Shown here: piece by piece, positions 1-12,831 of the stretch
Numbering within the stretch: the first letter of the stretch is position 1
Layout: every line of letters begins with the position of its first letter
Source of the DNA: Rhabditoides inermis
Lineage: Eukaryota > Nematoda > Chromadorea > Rhabditida > Rhabditidae
DNA: 64,000 nt
Direction of reading: 5' to 3'
NCBI GenBank assembly: GCA_963966185.1
Contig: CAWZYM010000020.1
Location: forward strand, 1,667,501-1,731,500
Notes under the pieces: generated by a model
The model's input: only the letters and a program-made list of their open reading frames with translations
Told to the model about the DNA's origin: nothing
Database searches by the model: none
Translations under genes and position numbers: made by a program

Positions 1-7
1 TGCTCAC

Positions 8-1194
8 CTGGTCAGAGGGGTAGTACATAGCCGACTCGCACTCGAATCCGAAGGTGTCGAACGAGTTGAGGCAGGCAGCAAAGCACACCTGAATAGCCAC
101 ATAGAGTAACCCTCATTGAAACTACAGTATGATTTTCTAGTAAAATCTTCTCGTTGCTTACCTGGATGTTCTCGGCGGGCACGACCTCGCGAGCGAATCC
201 GACGAGGATCTTCTGCTCGAAGATGTCGAAGTGGAAGGGCGACGAGCACACGCGGTCAGACTGAAACACAGCGATGACGTCACGAATTCTGATTCTCAGG
301 AATCCTGTTTCCCGGTTCTTCCCGCGTTCATAACCTTTATTGAGAAGTGAAGTGATGTCCCCTTTTGAGAGGTAGTCTCGGATCTAAGGAGCGAAAGTGC
401 GCGCCGCTCAATCCGGGTCACACCGCCTTTCACTTTCCGCGCGCTTTCAATTGTAAATGCAAAAACCCGCTCCCGGGAACGCTTCCCGTCGTAAACGGAG
501 GCATCCGATCAAAGATGGGCCTAACCGGAGAGGAGAGGGGCAAGAGAAGGCATGCATACCTTGACGCAGCTCTTGGTGAGGATCTTGGATCCGGCGGTGG
601 GGGTTTCCTTGCCAGCTCCGAACACCTTGCAGTTTCCGGCGGCGAACTCGACTCCCATGCAGTCCTGAACAAGAAAACGTTTAGCTAAGAGAAGAAAGCG
701 AGGGAGGGAGGGAGGGAGGGAGGGAGGGAGGGAGGGAGGGGAGAGGGAGGGAGGAGAGACGCACGATTGTGGTGGCGCAGTGCTCGGAGCAGTCGGCGAT
801 GTTGGCTGAAGGCAGCGTCCTCAGCTGCGATCCAACGGTGGTGTTGTGTTGAAGAAGAAGAATCGGCTTCGAGCCATCGGCGCAAGACGCTACAGCAGCT
901 GAAAGGAATTTGTGTTATAGAATGTTTGCTTTCTAAACACTAATAGTTGCTTTTCTCATTCACTTTTCGATTGATCCCCGAATCTATCACTCTATCCCAA
1001 TTGCCCGCAATCAGTGAGAATCAGTCCAGTTCCGAAGGCGTCGTTTTTTTCTATTCTATCTGGGTCAACCGACTCGGGATCGCTTCTCATCTCTGTTAGC
1101 TGAATCCGGAAGATCGAATTTATACAGCCACGAGACGAGAGAGAAAGAGCCGACTGGTCACATTCCTCGTGACGTGACTCACAGAAGAGAGAGA

Positions 1195-1245
<51 letters not shown>

Positions 1246-1644
1246 GTCTGGACATGTCTGATCACCCGTGTACTGTCACATTTGCCCATTGAGAATCCGG
1301 GTCGTTGTACTTGAATGGGTGGTGAGAGTGTGGTAGATGAGATATCTTTGACCCATATCCCCTCTGCCCAGAAGGCAACAGTCAAGCCGGCGATGCGCCG
1401 ATAACATCCCAAGGCCACATTTCATCCAGTTACCAGTAATTTAGTGGGGTAGTAATGGGACGCGAGAAAAGACGTTAGGGAAGTAGCGGTTTCAACCTTT
1501 CAATACAACAATCAGAAGTTAGAAGTAAATTAGAGAGGAGAGGATGTGATGGAATGGAAGAGGGGGAATAAGGGCGTGCTCACCTATGCTGGCTGCCGCG
1601 TGGGCAGAGGCCACCAGGGCGGCAAAGAGAGGGATGAGCTGCAT
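8..1644 (-). CDS. Secreted PAN/Apple-domain protein, 5' part (runs off left edge)
   Basis: Five exons read on the minus strand: 1644-1584, 898-765, 664-560, 260-162 and 88-8. All join in frame and the last ends on a good donor at the window edge, so the 3' part is missing. The start ATG opens a signal peptide (MQLIPLFAALVASAHA). The mature part has Cys-spaced PAN/Apple features: a first module with CADGSKP, CSEHCATTIDCMGVEF and CKVFG, and the start of a second with FEQKILVGF, CFAACLNSF and CESAMYYPSDQ. The second module resembles the PAN repeats of nematode apical extracellular-matrix proteins (LET-653 and NOAH type), which coat epithelia and often carry a C-terminal ZP domain; whether this one does cannot be seen. 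Secretion and PAN family are well supported; the matrix role is inferred. Confidence 0.8.
703..757. repeat. (GGGA)n microsatellite
   Basis: GGGA tetranucleotide run inside an intron of the PAN-domain gene, between the exons at 664-560 and 898-765. Confidence 0.9.
1184..1244. repeat. (GA)n microsatellite
   Basis: Nearly pure GA run in the first intron of the PAN-domain gene. Confidence 0.95.
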
Positions 1645-2181
1645 CCCTCCGACAAGAACCCTCCTGCAACACAACACATAAACAAGAGAACAAACGAAGA
1701 ACACATAGCGACACGTCAAAGTGCATTAGCAAAGTGTGGTGGCGCTGGAAGAATTGTATTGACAGGCTGGCGCGTGAATTGCGGTCAAGAGAGGGGCGGC
1801 AGAGGGAGTTGAGAGGGGAGGAGGCAGGGTAGAGGGGGAGAAGGAGCAGCTCACTGTACTGTGTGGCTACCGAAAGGGGAGTGGTGGCGCGCGCATAGAG
1901 GCGGCGCCGCGGTAGATGGTCAAACGAGATAGAGAGAGAGAGAGGTGAGGGAGATCCTGGAAGATCAGCCCTGATAGAGGACGGTCGAGGTCATCCGGGA
2001 GACACGCCGCCTTACCGGCCCGTTGTAAAGATTGATTGTGAATGGGATAGGTTGATCTAGCAAGTGCACGTAAATGGGGGGAGCAGTAGGAAAGGGAGTA
2101 GGAGAAGTCTCCGGGTAATTGGGTCAACGCGACTGTCACTGCTCCGAACGGTACCGAGCGGCACCTAAGGCGAAGCGGAAA

Positions 2182-2245
<64 letters not shown>

Positions 2246-2660
2246 CAAGAGTCTGCGGAGAACCGGGGCACACTATACTTGCAACTATCCGCTGTCAGAG
2301 AGAAGAAAAAAAAGTAATTCTAGATCAATTGTCTGCAAAAAACACTCGTTTCCCGTTCCATAAAGATAATAGTGTTTGGCGAATTTGCATATAAATCCAA
2401 AAAGGTGACGGAACTTCATCTCTCACCTCGCACTATTAGGTTACCGAATTGCGAGAATTGTATAGTAATACGATACTGGTGTACAAGGCAAAAAAGGCAA
2501 CATATTTAAATTATAAATGGGAGCACAAATGGCCAGCCGGGAGTGGTGGATGTACCTAATAGGAGTAGCTGGAGGGGTGAATGAAAGCGAGAGTGTGCGC
2601 TCCTTCTACAGTCCCTTCCCCTCTCCCGCCCCTCCCCCGCCCCGCCCCATCCACACACTC

Positions 2661-2698
<38 letters not shown>

Positions 2699-3678
2699 CC
2701 ACGACCGGATAAAAAGATAACGTCTACTCTCAATTGGGTCGCCAGTGAGTACACGCGAGAGAACGTGGTGATAGAGGAGCAGCAGACAGTGGATACTGTA
2801 GAGCAGAAAGAGAAATCACCCACATTCCTCGGTTGCGCAAATCAGTCGGCGATCGGGATATGCAGAAGACGAAAAACGAAAGGAAGAAACGAAATATGGA
2901 ACGGTCAACGAATTGATACACTTTCTCCTTTCATTTCATGATGAAACGTGCGTGAAGTAGGCAATTAGGTCACACAAGCAGGTCAATATATGGAAGTACT
3001 AGTTACAACAGAGCGGTGATTATTGTAATCATAATATCAAGAATTATGGAATTGTGAAACTTTGTTAAAATTCTCGTCTTGCATCACTGTTCCTCCTCCT
3101 CCATCACCACTCAATCTTCATTACTCCCTCCTTGCTCGGCGCAGCCTTGACCCGCAGTCGCCGCCGTCGCTGGTTGCATCTATCCTCCATACAAAACTCT
3201 CACATTCCCACCCAAATCGGGATCGAGAGTGGTTTCAAACATCTACCCTCAAGAAACATATTTATCTCTCCAAAACACATACATATCACAACCATGGCCT
3301 GCGAGTGCGCATCACAATACAACAACCTTCCTCAGAGGTGATGCTAAGGCATTTCGTATCACATCTGATGACGTCACACTCACTATCAAAACGGACTAAG
3401 CTGCGAATCCATGCGACGTACACTTACAGTGCACACACAACCCCTCGGTAAAACAAGAGCAATCCTCAAAAGGTTACGAAAAAGAGTATAAAAAAGGTGT
3501 TGGTAAAAAAGAAAGAAAGCATGCTGCACATTCTATACAAAACAGATAAAAGTGAGTATAAATAAATATAGATATATAATGTATATGAAACACTCTCTCG
3601 TCTAGAACTCTTGGAATAAATATACGACTAAACAGTTTGCTTTGCACACAAAATTCTCTGGATCTCCTCCTTCCCTTC
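1645..3678. other. Intergenic between PAN gene 5' end and AP-1 mu 3' end
   Basis: About 2 kb upstream of the PAN gene start codon and downstream of the AP-1 mu stop. It holds GA runs at 1930-1945, 2184-2242 and 2666-2695. I see no exon chain in either strand; open frames here are short or are repeat translations. It should contain the PAN gene promoter and the AP-1 mu 3' UTR. Confidence 0.6.
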
Positions 3679-6600
3679 TCAGTTGGTCCTCAGCTGATAG
3701 TCTCCATTCTGAGTCACATACCGCACCCACGGCAGAGCCTGGTAGCCTGTCTTCTCAACGATCTTCAGGTAACGGACCTGGAAACAATAATAATCAGAAA
3801 ACAAGATAAATGGAGGGTGAGGGAGAGAGAGGGGGAGAGAGGGAGAGAGAGGGAGGGAGAGAGAGGGAGAGAGAGAGGGAGAGAGAGTGGCGTGGCTGAC
3901 CTGGAGTCCACTGGTGGTGTAGTAGGGTATCTCGAACTTGACCGAGATAGGTGGCTTTCCGTCTGCCTCTTCTCCGCGGATCGACGGCAGCAGGAAAGTG
4001 CACCGCATCAGATACTCGCGCCCGCCTACAATCAATCAATGTCCCGCATCATTCCATCATATTCACTCCATTCCTTCCTCCAACCCTTCCCTGCACTCAC
4101 CCGGGAAGCTGCGGATCGTCCACACGAATGCGTTCAGCTCCGGAGTGTACTTGACAGAACCTGAACCGACACGTACTTGTCTCAGTGTCCCTGTGCCTGT
4201 GCCTGTCCCTCCACTCACCGACACTCGTCTTGAACTTGGGCGAGTCGGCATCGCTGGGCACTGGGATGATCACCTCCACGTGGTTCGCAATCGACTGCCG
4301 CTTGAACTGCGACTTGGCCTGCAACACTTTCTCTCACATGTACCCATCTAAATCTATGTGTGTAAGTGTGTTCTGAATTCCCACCCACCTTGACGACATA
4401 GACGACTCGAGAGTTGGCGTACTTCTCCACCTCCGCCTCCACCCAGATCAGAGGCTTCACCTGCGTCGACAGACTGAAACACAACCAATCCGCAATCGAT
4501 TGATGACCAAAGGACACATTTATTCGAAACACATCGTGCAGCCAGTTGGAATCACATGTAGACACAATCTACGTATATGTATCACTCCATGCAACATAAA
4601 AATCTAAATCCACTCTGAGCACCATATTTATACACTCTAAGATTCACACCAATCTCTCACTGTACCTGAATCGCAACGTGGCCTGAAAGGGAAAGAAAAC
4701 TGTGAGAAAAGGAAAATATCCACACAAAACAGTTCAGACTAGTTGAAAGGTATGGTGAACACATGAACAGAGAGGGTGAGGGTGAAGGATGTGAAGAACA
4801 TAGGAGAAGTACGAAGTACAGAATAGAATTAGACTAACCGGTAGCTCATGAGCTCGAACTCTCCATCAGGCGGGATGAATGAGATGGTCCTCTCTGCCTC
4901 GAAGCGAGAGAGACGCACGCACTGATGGAACTTGACGTCCTCCAATTCGACGCCCTTGCCACTCCCTGCAAACAACACACATGTATAAACACGCGTTCAA
5001 ATCTATATCATGTCGGAGTCTCGCCGTGTGTTCCTCCTAGAACTCCGAATGATACAAAGTAAGCAAAAACGATTGTATAGTTTTGCTTTTGGCGCATTAT
5101 TTTCACATGTGTCACAGGCCGCACAAACTATTTGTCATCACTGACGTCCTCCATTTCTATCACATAATGTTTTAGCCGCACATATATGTACTGCTATATG
5201 TATCCCATAAAGCATTGTATCCGTAAAGCATTGCAATGAGCCGAGATTGTATCATAGAAGAAACGCGCGATGGCTACACGGAACACGGTGTCATGGATAC
5301 CAAGCGACCAAGAGCACTGCCCACTCATATCTTACATGGAGTGTCGTTTAGGTCACAGAAGCCGATGATGACCAAACTGATATCAGAGATAGCCTAGGAG
5401 GTCACTAGTCGAAAACCGTTTTCAAATCCACATGACCGGCCATACGTTTCGAGATATTTACGTTTCAAATTTCGGAGCTAAACCGTGTGGATTGCTTTTG
5501 CGGCCTGTCACTCTGTTCGCGCGAGCTGTGAAACAGCTGCGGTGGCCTAGTGGATAGAGAGGTCGTCTGTCAAGCGGCAGGTCGTAGGTTCGCACCCTGT
5601 CGACGCACTTCGTTTTGCCGATTCTCTCTGGACTTGTACTTTTTTGTCCGAATGGTTGGAGTGGTGAGGCGATCATGTGGAATCCTTCGTCGGTATTTTT
5701 TTTCGATTTTTTTGAAAATGAAGTTTTAAGATCACAAACATTTTGTTATTAGCCTTCAACAACACATTAGACCGTTCGATTTGAAGAAAAAAATGATGAG
5801 AGGAGTTTTCTAGCAACTGCCCAATTGTCACCAAGAAGTACAAGTCCAGAGAGAATCGGCAAAAGGAAGTGCGTCGACAGGTTGCGAACCTACGACCTGC
5901 CGCTTGACAGGCGACCGTTATATCCACTAGGACACCGCCGCTGTTTCATAGCTCGCGCGAATAGAGTGACAGGCCGCAAAAGCAATCCACACGGTTTAGC
6001 TCCGAAATTTGAAACGTAAATATCTCGAAACGTATGGCCGGTCATGTGGATTTGAAAACGGTTTTCGACTAGTGACCTCCTAGGGTATCTCTGATATCAG
6101 TTTGGTAATCATTGGCTTCTGTGACCTAAACGACACTCCATGTTAATAGTATCCATCCTCATCAAATAGAGAAACACACTTACGCTGGGAGGCGCCGCTC
6201 TGCTGGAAGATGACCTTGTCGTTCAATCCAAGACGCAACTCTGGCATTCCAGACAGAACGACTCGCATGCGAATCGAACCCACAATCTCCGAACGAAGCA
6301 CAGTGCCCGCCGCGTTCGCCTGCAAATGCACACATCCACACATCACTTGATAAGGAGGGCATGATGAGGACGACGACTTACAAGCATGTTGACGCTCTCG
6401 ATGACGTCGAGGAAGACCTCGTTCTTCCTGTACTTGATTCCCTCACTTCTCCACGACACTGCATTCGTGACGGCCATGGGCGGGCGAGGCGCCACCTCGA
6501 GACGATGGCCCTCCTGCGTGATGTACCTGCAACAGCCGCCCTCCCCGACCGTTCCCCTTGTTCCATTTCACTCACTCCTGAAGAATCTTCCCCTCTGTAG

Positions 6601-6693
6601 TCTGAGGATAGCCAAAGTCCATCATCTCGTCAAATAGCTCGTAGATTATGACAAAGTTGTCGCGCACAGACTCCTCCTCCAGGTCCTGACAAG

Positions 6694-6735
<42 letters not shown>

Positions 6736-7276
6736 TATTCTTAATCAATCAATTAACCAGCATCGAGAAGCTCACCTTAAAATACTCGCAGAACACCTCA
6801 ACGCACTTGTACATCCATGACAGAACAAGGGCGGCGTTGAAGTTCTTCTTCGACACCGACACCACTGAATACACCATTTTCACACACAACTTCAGAAGTA
6901 ACAGAACAAATCAAATGTTTGAATTTTAGAGAAAAAATACCCCAAAACTCACAATAGAGGTTCATATGCTTGATGAATGTGTAGGTAATTTCGCCCGACT
7001 GAAGAACCGGAGAGTGAATACCTTCGTCCTGGAACAATGCACACATTTAATCATTCTCCTCCCTCCTCCTTACCTCTTTCTCAACGAGCAAGGGCATAAA
7101 CTTCTCGATGCAAGCCATATCCACGTCTCCGCGGTAGTTACGTGCAACGATCACCTGGAATGTGACAAACATGCAATACGTAAAGTCATATCCACACAAA
7201 GAAAAACTTTCACAGTGTTGTAATAAAAACTGACATTTCCCTTTAAATCTAGAATGAAGACTGCCGAGCAAGACAT
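3679..7276 (-). CDS. ap1m1: AP-1 clathrin adaptor complex, medium (mu) subunit
   Basis: Thirteen exons give an unbroken 424-codon protein, matching the usual 422-423 residues: 7276-7235, 7154-7074, 7028-6953, 6864-6776, 6685-6576, 6526-6382, 6319-6184, 4965-4839, 4473-4389, 4318-4219, 4160-4101, 4025-3901, 3777-3679. Residues 1 to about 145 form the longin-like N domain ([30 protein letters not shown]). The rest is the mu-homology domain that binds YxxPhi sorting signals ([77 protein letters not shown]). It is mu1 rather than mu2, because the ends and the linker match AP-1. In nematodes the orthologues are UNC-101 and APM-1; I cannot choose. The complex sorts cargo at the trans-Golgi and endosomes. 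The 1.2-kb seventh intron holds a foldback element. Confidence 0.95.
5335..6142. mobile_element. 808-bp foldback (long inverted repeat) element with tRNA-like arms, TTA target duplication
   Basis: Two arms of roughly 310-350 bp are reverse complements of each other around a spacer of about 130 bp (near 5690-5820). The outer ends are CATGGAGTGTCG and its complement, flanked on both sides by TTA (5332-5334 and 6143-6145), a likely 3-bp target-site duplication. Each arm contains a tRNA-like stretch: in the left arm a perfect A-box (TGGCCTAGTGG, 5543-5553) and a near-perfect B-box (GGTTCGCACCC, 5587-5597). The element has no credible protein. It lies in an AP-1 mu intron and does not disturb the splice sites. 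A TTA duplication fits PIF/Harbinger movement, but the ends differ from the Harbinger element at 28.4 kb. Confidence 0.8.
6690..6732. repeat. (AATC)n microsatellite
   Basis: About ten copies of CAAT/AATC in the AP-1 mu intron between exons 6864-6776 and 6685-6576. Confidence 0.9.
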
Positions 7277-8169
7277 GGCGGATCAGCTGTGCACTCGAGT
7301 GCTGAGTGAGATGGAGTGGGAGAGAGGGAGACTAGCGGCCCTAGGGGCAAACTAGCGCCGCAAAAGAGGAAGACCTGCAACAAACAACTATCAAATATAC
7401 ATCACAACACTGTTTTAGAATTAAATTAAATGAACCAATAGTAAACATCACAATTATACGCAAACACCACGTGGAAGTCTGGTATCTCAAGTCACACAAC
7501 GACACCACTAGAAAATTAGATACGAACGGATCTAAACTGAAACTGAGACTACTGCTAACGTTTCAGAATCGTATTGTATCAGGTATATTGTTTGCACAGT
7601 TAGTACACCTATTGATGCACATGTGATCTTCATATGACTATTTCACGCACGCCTTTCGCTCTGGGACCCCACACTCAAACAGCAAATACGGGCACGCCTA
7701 ACAGACACTGACATATCATTGCAAATGTGATTCATCGTAATGGTTATGTTATCATTTTGTCACCCCTTCACTCCAACAATAATATTCAATACGTGAACAT
7801 GGTGATGATGTACAAAAAATCACAACTTATCGCACATCTTGTAGATCTATGTAGATCATCTTGTAGAGCTGTTAGACAGTAGATCTATGCAACCCAATGC
7901 TGACCAAATCGATCAAAAGTAAAGATTGGTGAGATCAACTGTTCAAGGCCAACAACCTGTTTAAAAACACTTCAACCATCAGACATTACAAATTTTCATA
8001 TTTTATTTGTAATCTCTGCCAATCTTCGTAATATTCACCGGGAAGTAAAACAAACATGAACAATAACAACGTGGGAAGTGATGTCAAATTTCAATCAGTT
8101 ACAGAAGATTATTAAGGCCAATTTGGACGATCATGCGAGTGTAACAACCTGCTAGCTACATGATGGGAT
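7277..8169. other. Intergenic: AP-1 mu promoter side and AHCY 3' end
   Basis: No exon chain seen. On the minus strand an acceptor-like TTTGTTGCAG lies just beyond 7373, about 100 bp upstream of the AP-1 mu start, so a 5' UTR intron or trans-splice site is possible. A minus-strand AATAAA at 8002-8007, about 165 bp past the AHCY stop, could be its polyadenylation signal. Confidence 0.5.
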
Positions 8170-9627
<1,458 letters not shown>

Positions 9628-9844
9628 GGCAGGAGATAGGGATTACCTAGAATACAACATATACAAAATGAACCACGGGAAAAGGAAAACTGAATATTCG
9701 CGAAACGTGGCACAGCATTTGTAGAACTGCGAAATGGGGCAGCTGAGATAACAAAAGGGGCGGAGCAGGGATAGAATTTTGAATGCACGGACGACCGCGC
9801 ACAGGCAAGCACGCAGACTGAACTGATAGAATCTCCGAATCGCC

Positions 9845-9856
9845 ATCTATATAGTG
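9845..9856 (-). promoter_or_regulatory. Candidate TATA box of the AHCY gene
   Basis: Minus-strand CACTATATAGATGG lies about 220 bp upstream of the AHCY start codon, with an initiator-like TCAGTC about 25-30 bp downstream of it. Position and spacing fit a core promoter, but no expression data are available. Confidence 0.4.
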
Positions 9857-12831
9857 TAGCAAAAAAGAGGGCGGAGAGTAGAGAGAAATAGAGAGCCTTA
9901 TCTCACAGGAGAGCAAAGGACTAGATGAAACATTACAAAACGGCACGAGAGGACAGTCAGCTCGAAAAAAAACTTGACCGTGCACCAGAACTGTCTGTTT
10001 TCGAAAAGAATTCGAATTCGAAAAGAAACACTTAAGTGACGAAAGAGGAAGAAAATTCGAATACGAATGTAGCAAGCATAGAAGAAAAAGCAAGGACGGC
10101 TTATAAGACATCAGCGAGCAAGGACATCACACAGACATCAGGCAAAGACGTTTACGACGTTTACCAAATCATGAATCATTTTAAAATAATTTTAAAAGAA
10201 AACATCGTCCATCTGGCCGGTGAAAAAAACTCATCATAACATACGACGAGAATCCTAAAAAATTTAGCAGCTTGCAAGATGGTTGAAAAAAGTGAAAAAA
10301 AACTAGAAAAAAAACGGAGAAAAAGGACAAAAAAAATGAATTTTTTTTTTGAAAAAAAGTGAAAAAAAAATTCATTTTTTGACAAAAATTATTTGTCAAA
10401 AAGAGTTTTTTGTCAAATTTTTTGTCAAAAAATGAATTTTTTTCACTTTTTTTCAAAAAAAAAATTTCTTTTTTTGTCCTTTTTCTCCGTTTTTTTTTCA
10501 CTTTTTTCAACCATCTTGCAAGCTGCTTTTGAATTTTGGCATGATTCTCCCGCAACGATTATATTTCATTTTCAATATGGCTTGACCAGCTGTTTTTGTT
10601 TATTACACTTGTTTGTTTGTCTACACGAGATTTAATTTGGCTCGATGCACTGATAAGATGATATCGTGATGCTGTCTGGCCAATTATCGGGTTAACTAGC
10701 TGGAACCTTCTCTCATCGTCGCTTGAGCAATCTGCTCGTTTTTCGTTCATTGCGATCACGCCACAAAATGCAATTTGCTGCTCCTGCTATCATTTTTATC
10801 ACGTATCTGTTTAACTGATAGGGTTATCCAATTGTGATATGTCTGTGATTGTTTAGCAAAGGGCGTAGAACACTTTCTTAACGATAGCTTTCTTTGAAAG
10901 GTGGTCTGATGTTGTTTGTGAAAGTGTGAAAGGAAGTAAACAAATGATTTGAAACATGAGTAGTCCTCCACTCACATGCATGTGTATTCATCGTACCCAA
11001 AATGCACGCGCATTACATCCCGGCATTTCCTTTCTCCTGGAGGTTTCCTATCGATCATCCCCACTCCATCCAGGAAAGGCTTTGGCCGCGCGCTCTCCTT
11101 TATATTCTCCAATTCCTATGTGTTTGCTTATTTACATCATTATATAACTATAACATTGTTTCACCACTCTTATATGTAAAAGTATAGTATACATTATTGC
11201 AATGCTCATTTTGTGCATTGCACGTGTTGATGGGATGGGGGATAGGATATTTGATACTCGGATTGGGGGCGTGGCATCGAGCATAGAGAATCTGGACCTA
11301 GAAGACTCAATATTGGGAGTAGTTTCTCACTCTCGCCTACGCTGTCTCCGTTTTGTCTATCCGATTATCGTCCTAGATAACGTTGTTCTTTGCGCACACC
11401 GAAATGGCAGGTTGCAAATTCTCAATTTCCAAGTTTGAGATGATGTGAGATGATAGATTATCTATTGATTTCTAACTACAATTTGTACATCTCTCGCTTT
11501 TTTAAACCTCTCAGAAAACGCAACGGCGAGACAAATGCCATTTTCTATTGTTTCGTTGCGCGCTCACGGGGAAAGAGAAATGTCTTTTACGCATACCTAA
11601 TTGAAGATATAGAGAAGCAAGACGCATATAGAAGACATGCAGACTGCTCAATAAGAGACTCCCCGGGAAGTCCGATAATATAAGCACGGCGGCAACCCAT
11701 AATTCTGCTTCTGGGAGTGACGTATACATTTTATTGTCTAGGAATTTATTGACGTTTCTCGGCAGCGCAGCTAAACCCCAAGTGCGCCGAGTTCAAATGT
11801 GGGCCGAGTGTGAGTCAGCAGTGACTGCATCGTCTTCAGACCCAGTCTGCGTTGGTCGTATCTGGATAGAGTAGTGGATCGATAGCTAGCTGTTACGTTG
11901 CTGACGCGGCGGCGGGCAGGCGGACGCGAGTGCGCATGAATATGCTCTCCGTGTGTGTCTGTTTGCCAATACTCTCTCTTCTTCTCCTGCCCAGAACAGG
12001 AAATGACCATCTATACGCGTCTCTTGCAGCCGCTAACTGCTAGAATCCGCTATGTTGTACGAGTCGTATGTTTTTATTGCTAACATGCATGTAATTGTCG
12101 AGCTGGCGGGTAGCAGGCAGGCAGAGGTGTGACGACACGACTATCAGCTCACTGAACCTGTCAATCAATACCTCCCGTCTGCCCAGTGGGCGAGTCGGGC
12201 TTGATTACTCACGTAGTCGTTCTCTGTCACGTGCGAATGAGCCCGTGTTTCATCTTGAGATTCATTTCTATTTGGCTGCTCCGCGTCTCATCCCATTCCT
12301 CTTTTTTATGGTTACTGCTCTGCTCGCGGGTGTGTCCGTTCACACCCTTTCCTTTCCGTTTCTCCCCTCTCCCCTCTCCTATCACTCAGCGTCACATTGT
12401 TTGCGCGCAGTCGCGTTGTCGCGTATATCACTTTCAACCTCGAGTCAAGTGTGCCTAAGTGAGTGAGAGAATGTGGGTGGAGGATGTGTGAGGATGGAGC
12501 GAACGGCGCTAGAGAAGAGAGAGCGTAATTGCTCACGGTTGGACGCACCGACTAGCAACACTATTCACTCTACGCTGCTCGTACCTTTTTCCTCGTACCT
12601 ATTTTAATCACTATGGCGCTAATTTGATTTGTGTATTTGCTTTGTCGCCTGATTTCTGAAAGTGATTGTCAATTGTATTTGTAGCGTGCAAGCCTCGCCT
12701 CCCATTGTATATTACTCAAGAAACGAACGACGGTTGCGATTTTCAGAGAAAGAGAGAGAGAGAACGTGTACTCTTTGGAAGGAACTTTCGATTGATCGAG
12801 CCTAAAATTCTACTACATCTTTTTCGCAACT
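9857..12831. other. Divergent intergenic region between AHCY and endophilin
   Basis: About 3 kb between two genes read away from each other. It contains the AT-rich foldback at 10266-10527. Several open frames of 60-120 codons occur (for example 11202-11438 and 12095-12466), but none has a recognisable motif or good splice context. The region should hold both promoters. Confidence 0.6.
10266..10527. mobile_element. AT-rich 262-bp foldback element
   Basis: The ends AGCAGCTTGCAAGATGGTTG and the reverse complement pair over more than 100 bp, with A-runs on the left arm and T-runs on the right. The centre is built from repeats of TTTTTTGTCAAA and its complement. Both sides are flanked by TTT (10263-10265 and 10528-10530), a possible 3-bp duplication, although weak in this AT-rich context. 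No coding capacity; probably a MITE-type or foldback insertion. Confidence 0.7.

Noticed and set aside
4668..4688. 17-nt mini-exon in AP-1 mu with good splice sites (GCCACGTTGCGATTCAG)
   Set aside because: Including it would break the conserved [13 protein letters not shown] junction; the flanking exons join in frame without it.
5458..6019. Conserved-looking peptide [19 protein letters not shown]
   Set aside because: It is the translation of a tRNA-like SINE sequence, seen in both arms of the foldback, not a protein.
10393..10635. Phe/Lys-rich open frames around 10.2-10.6 kb
   Set aside because: Arise from the A/T runs of the AT-rich foldback.
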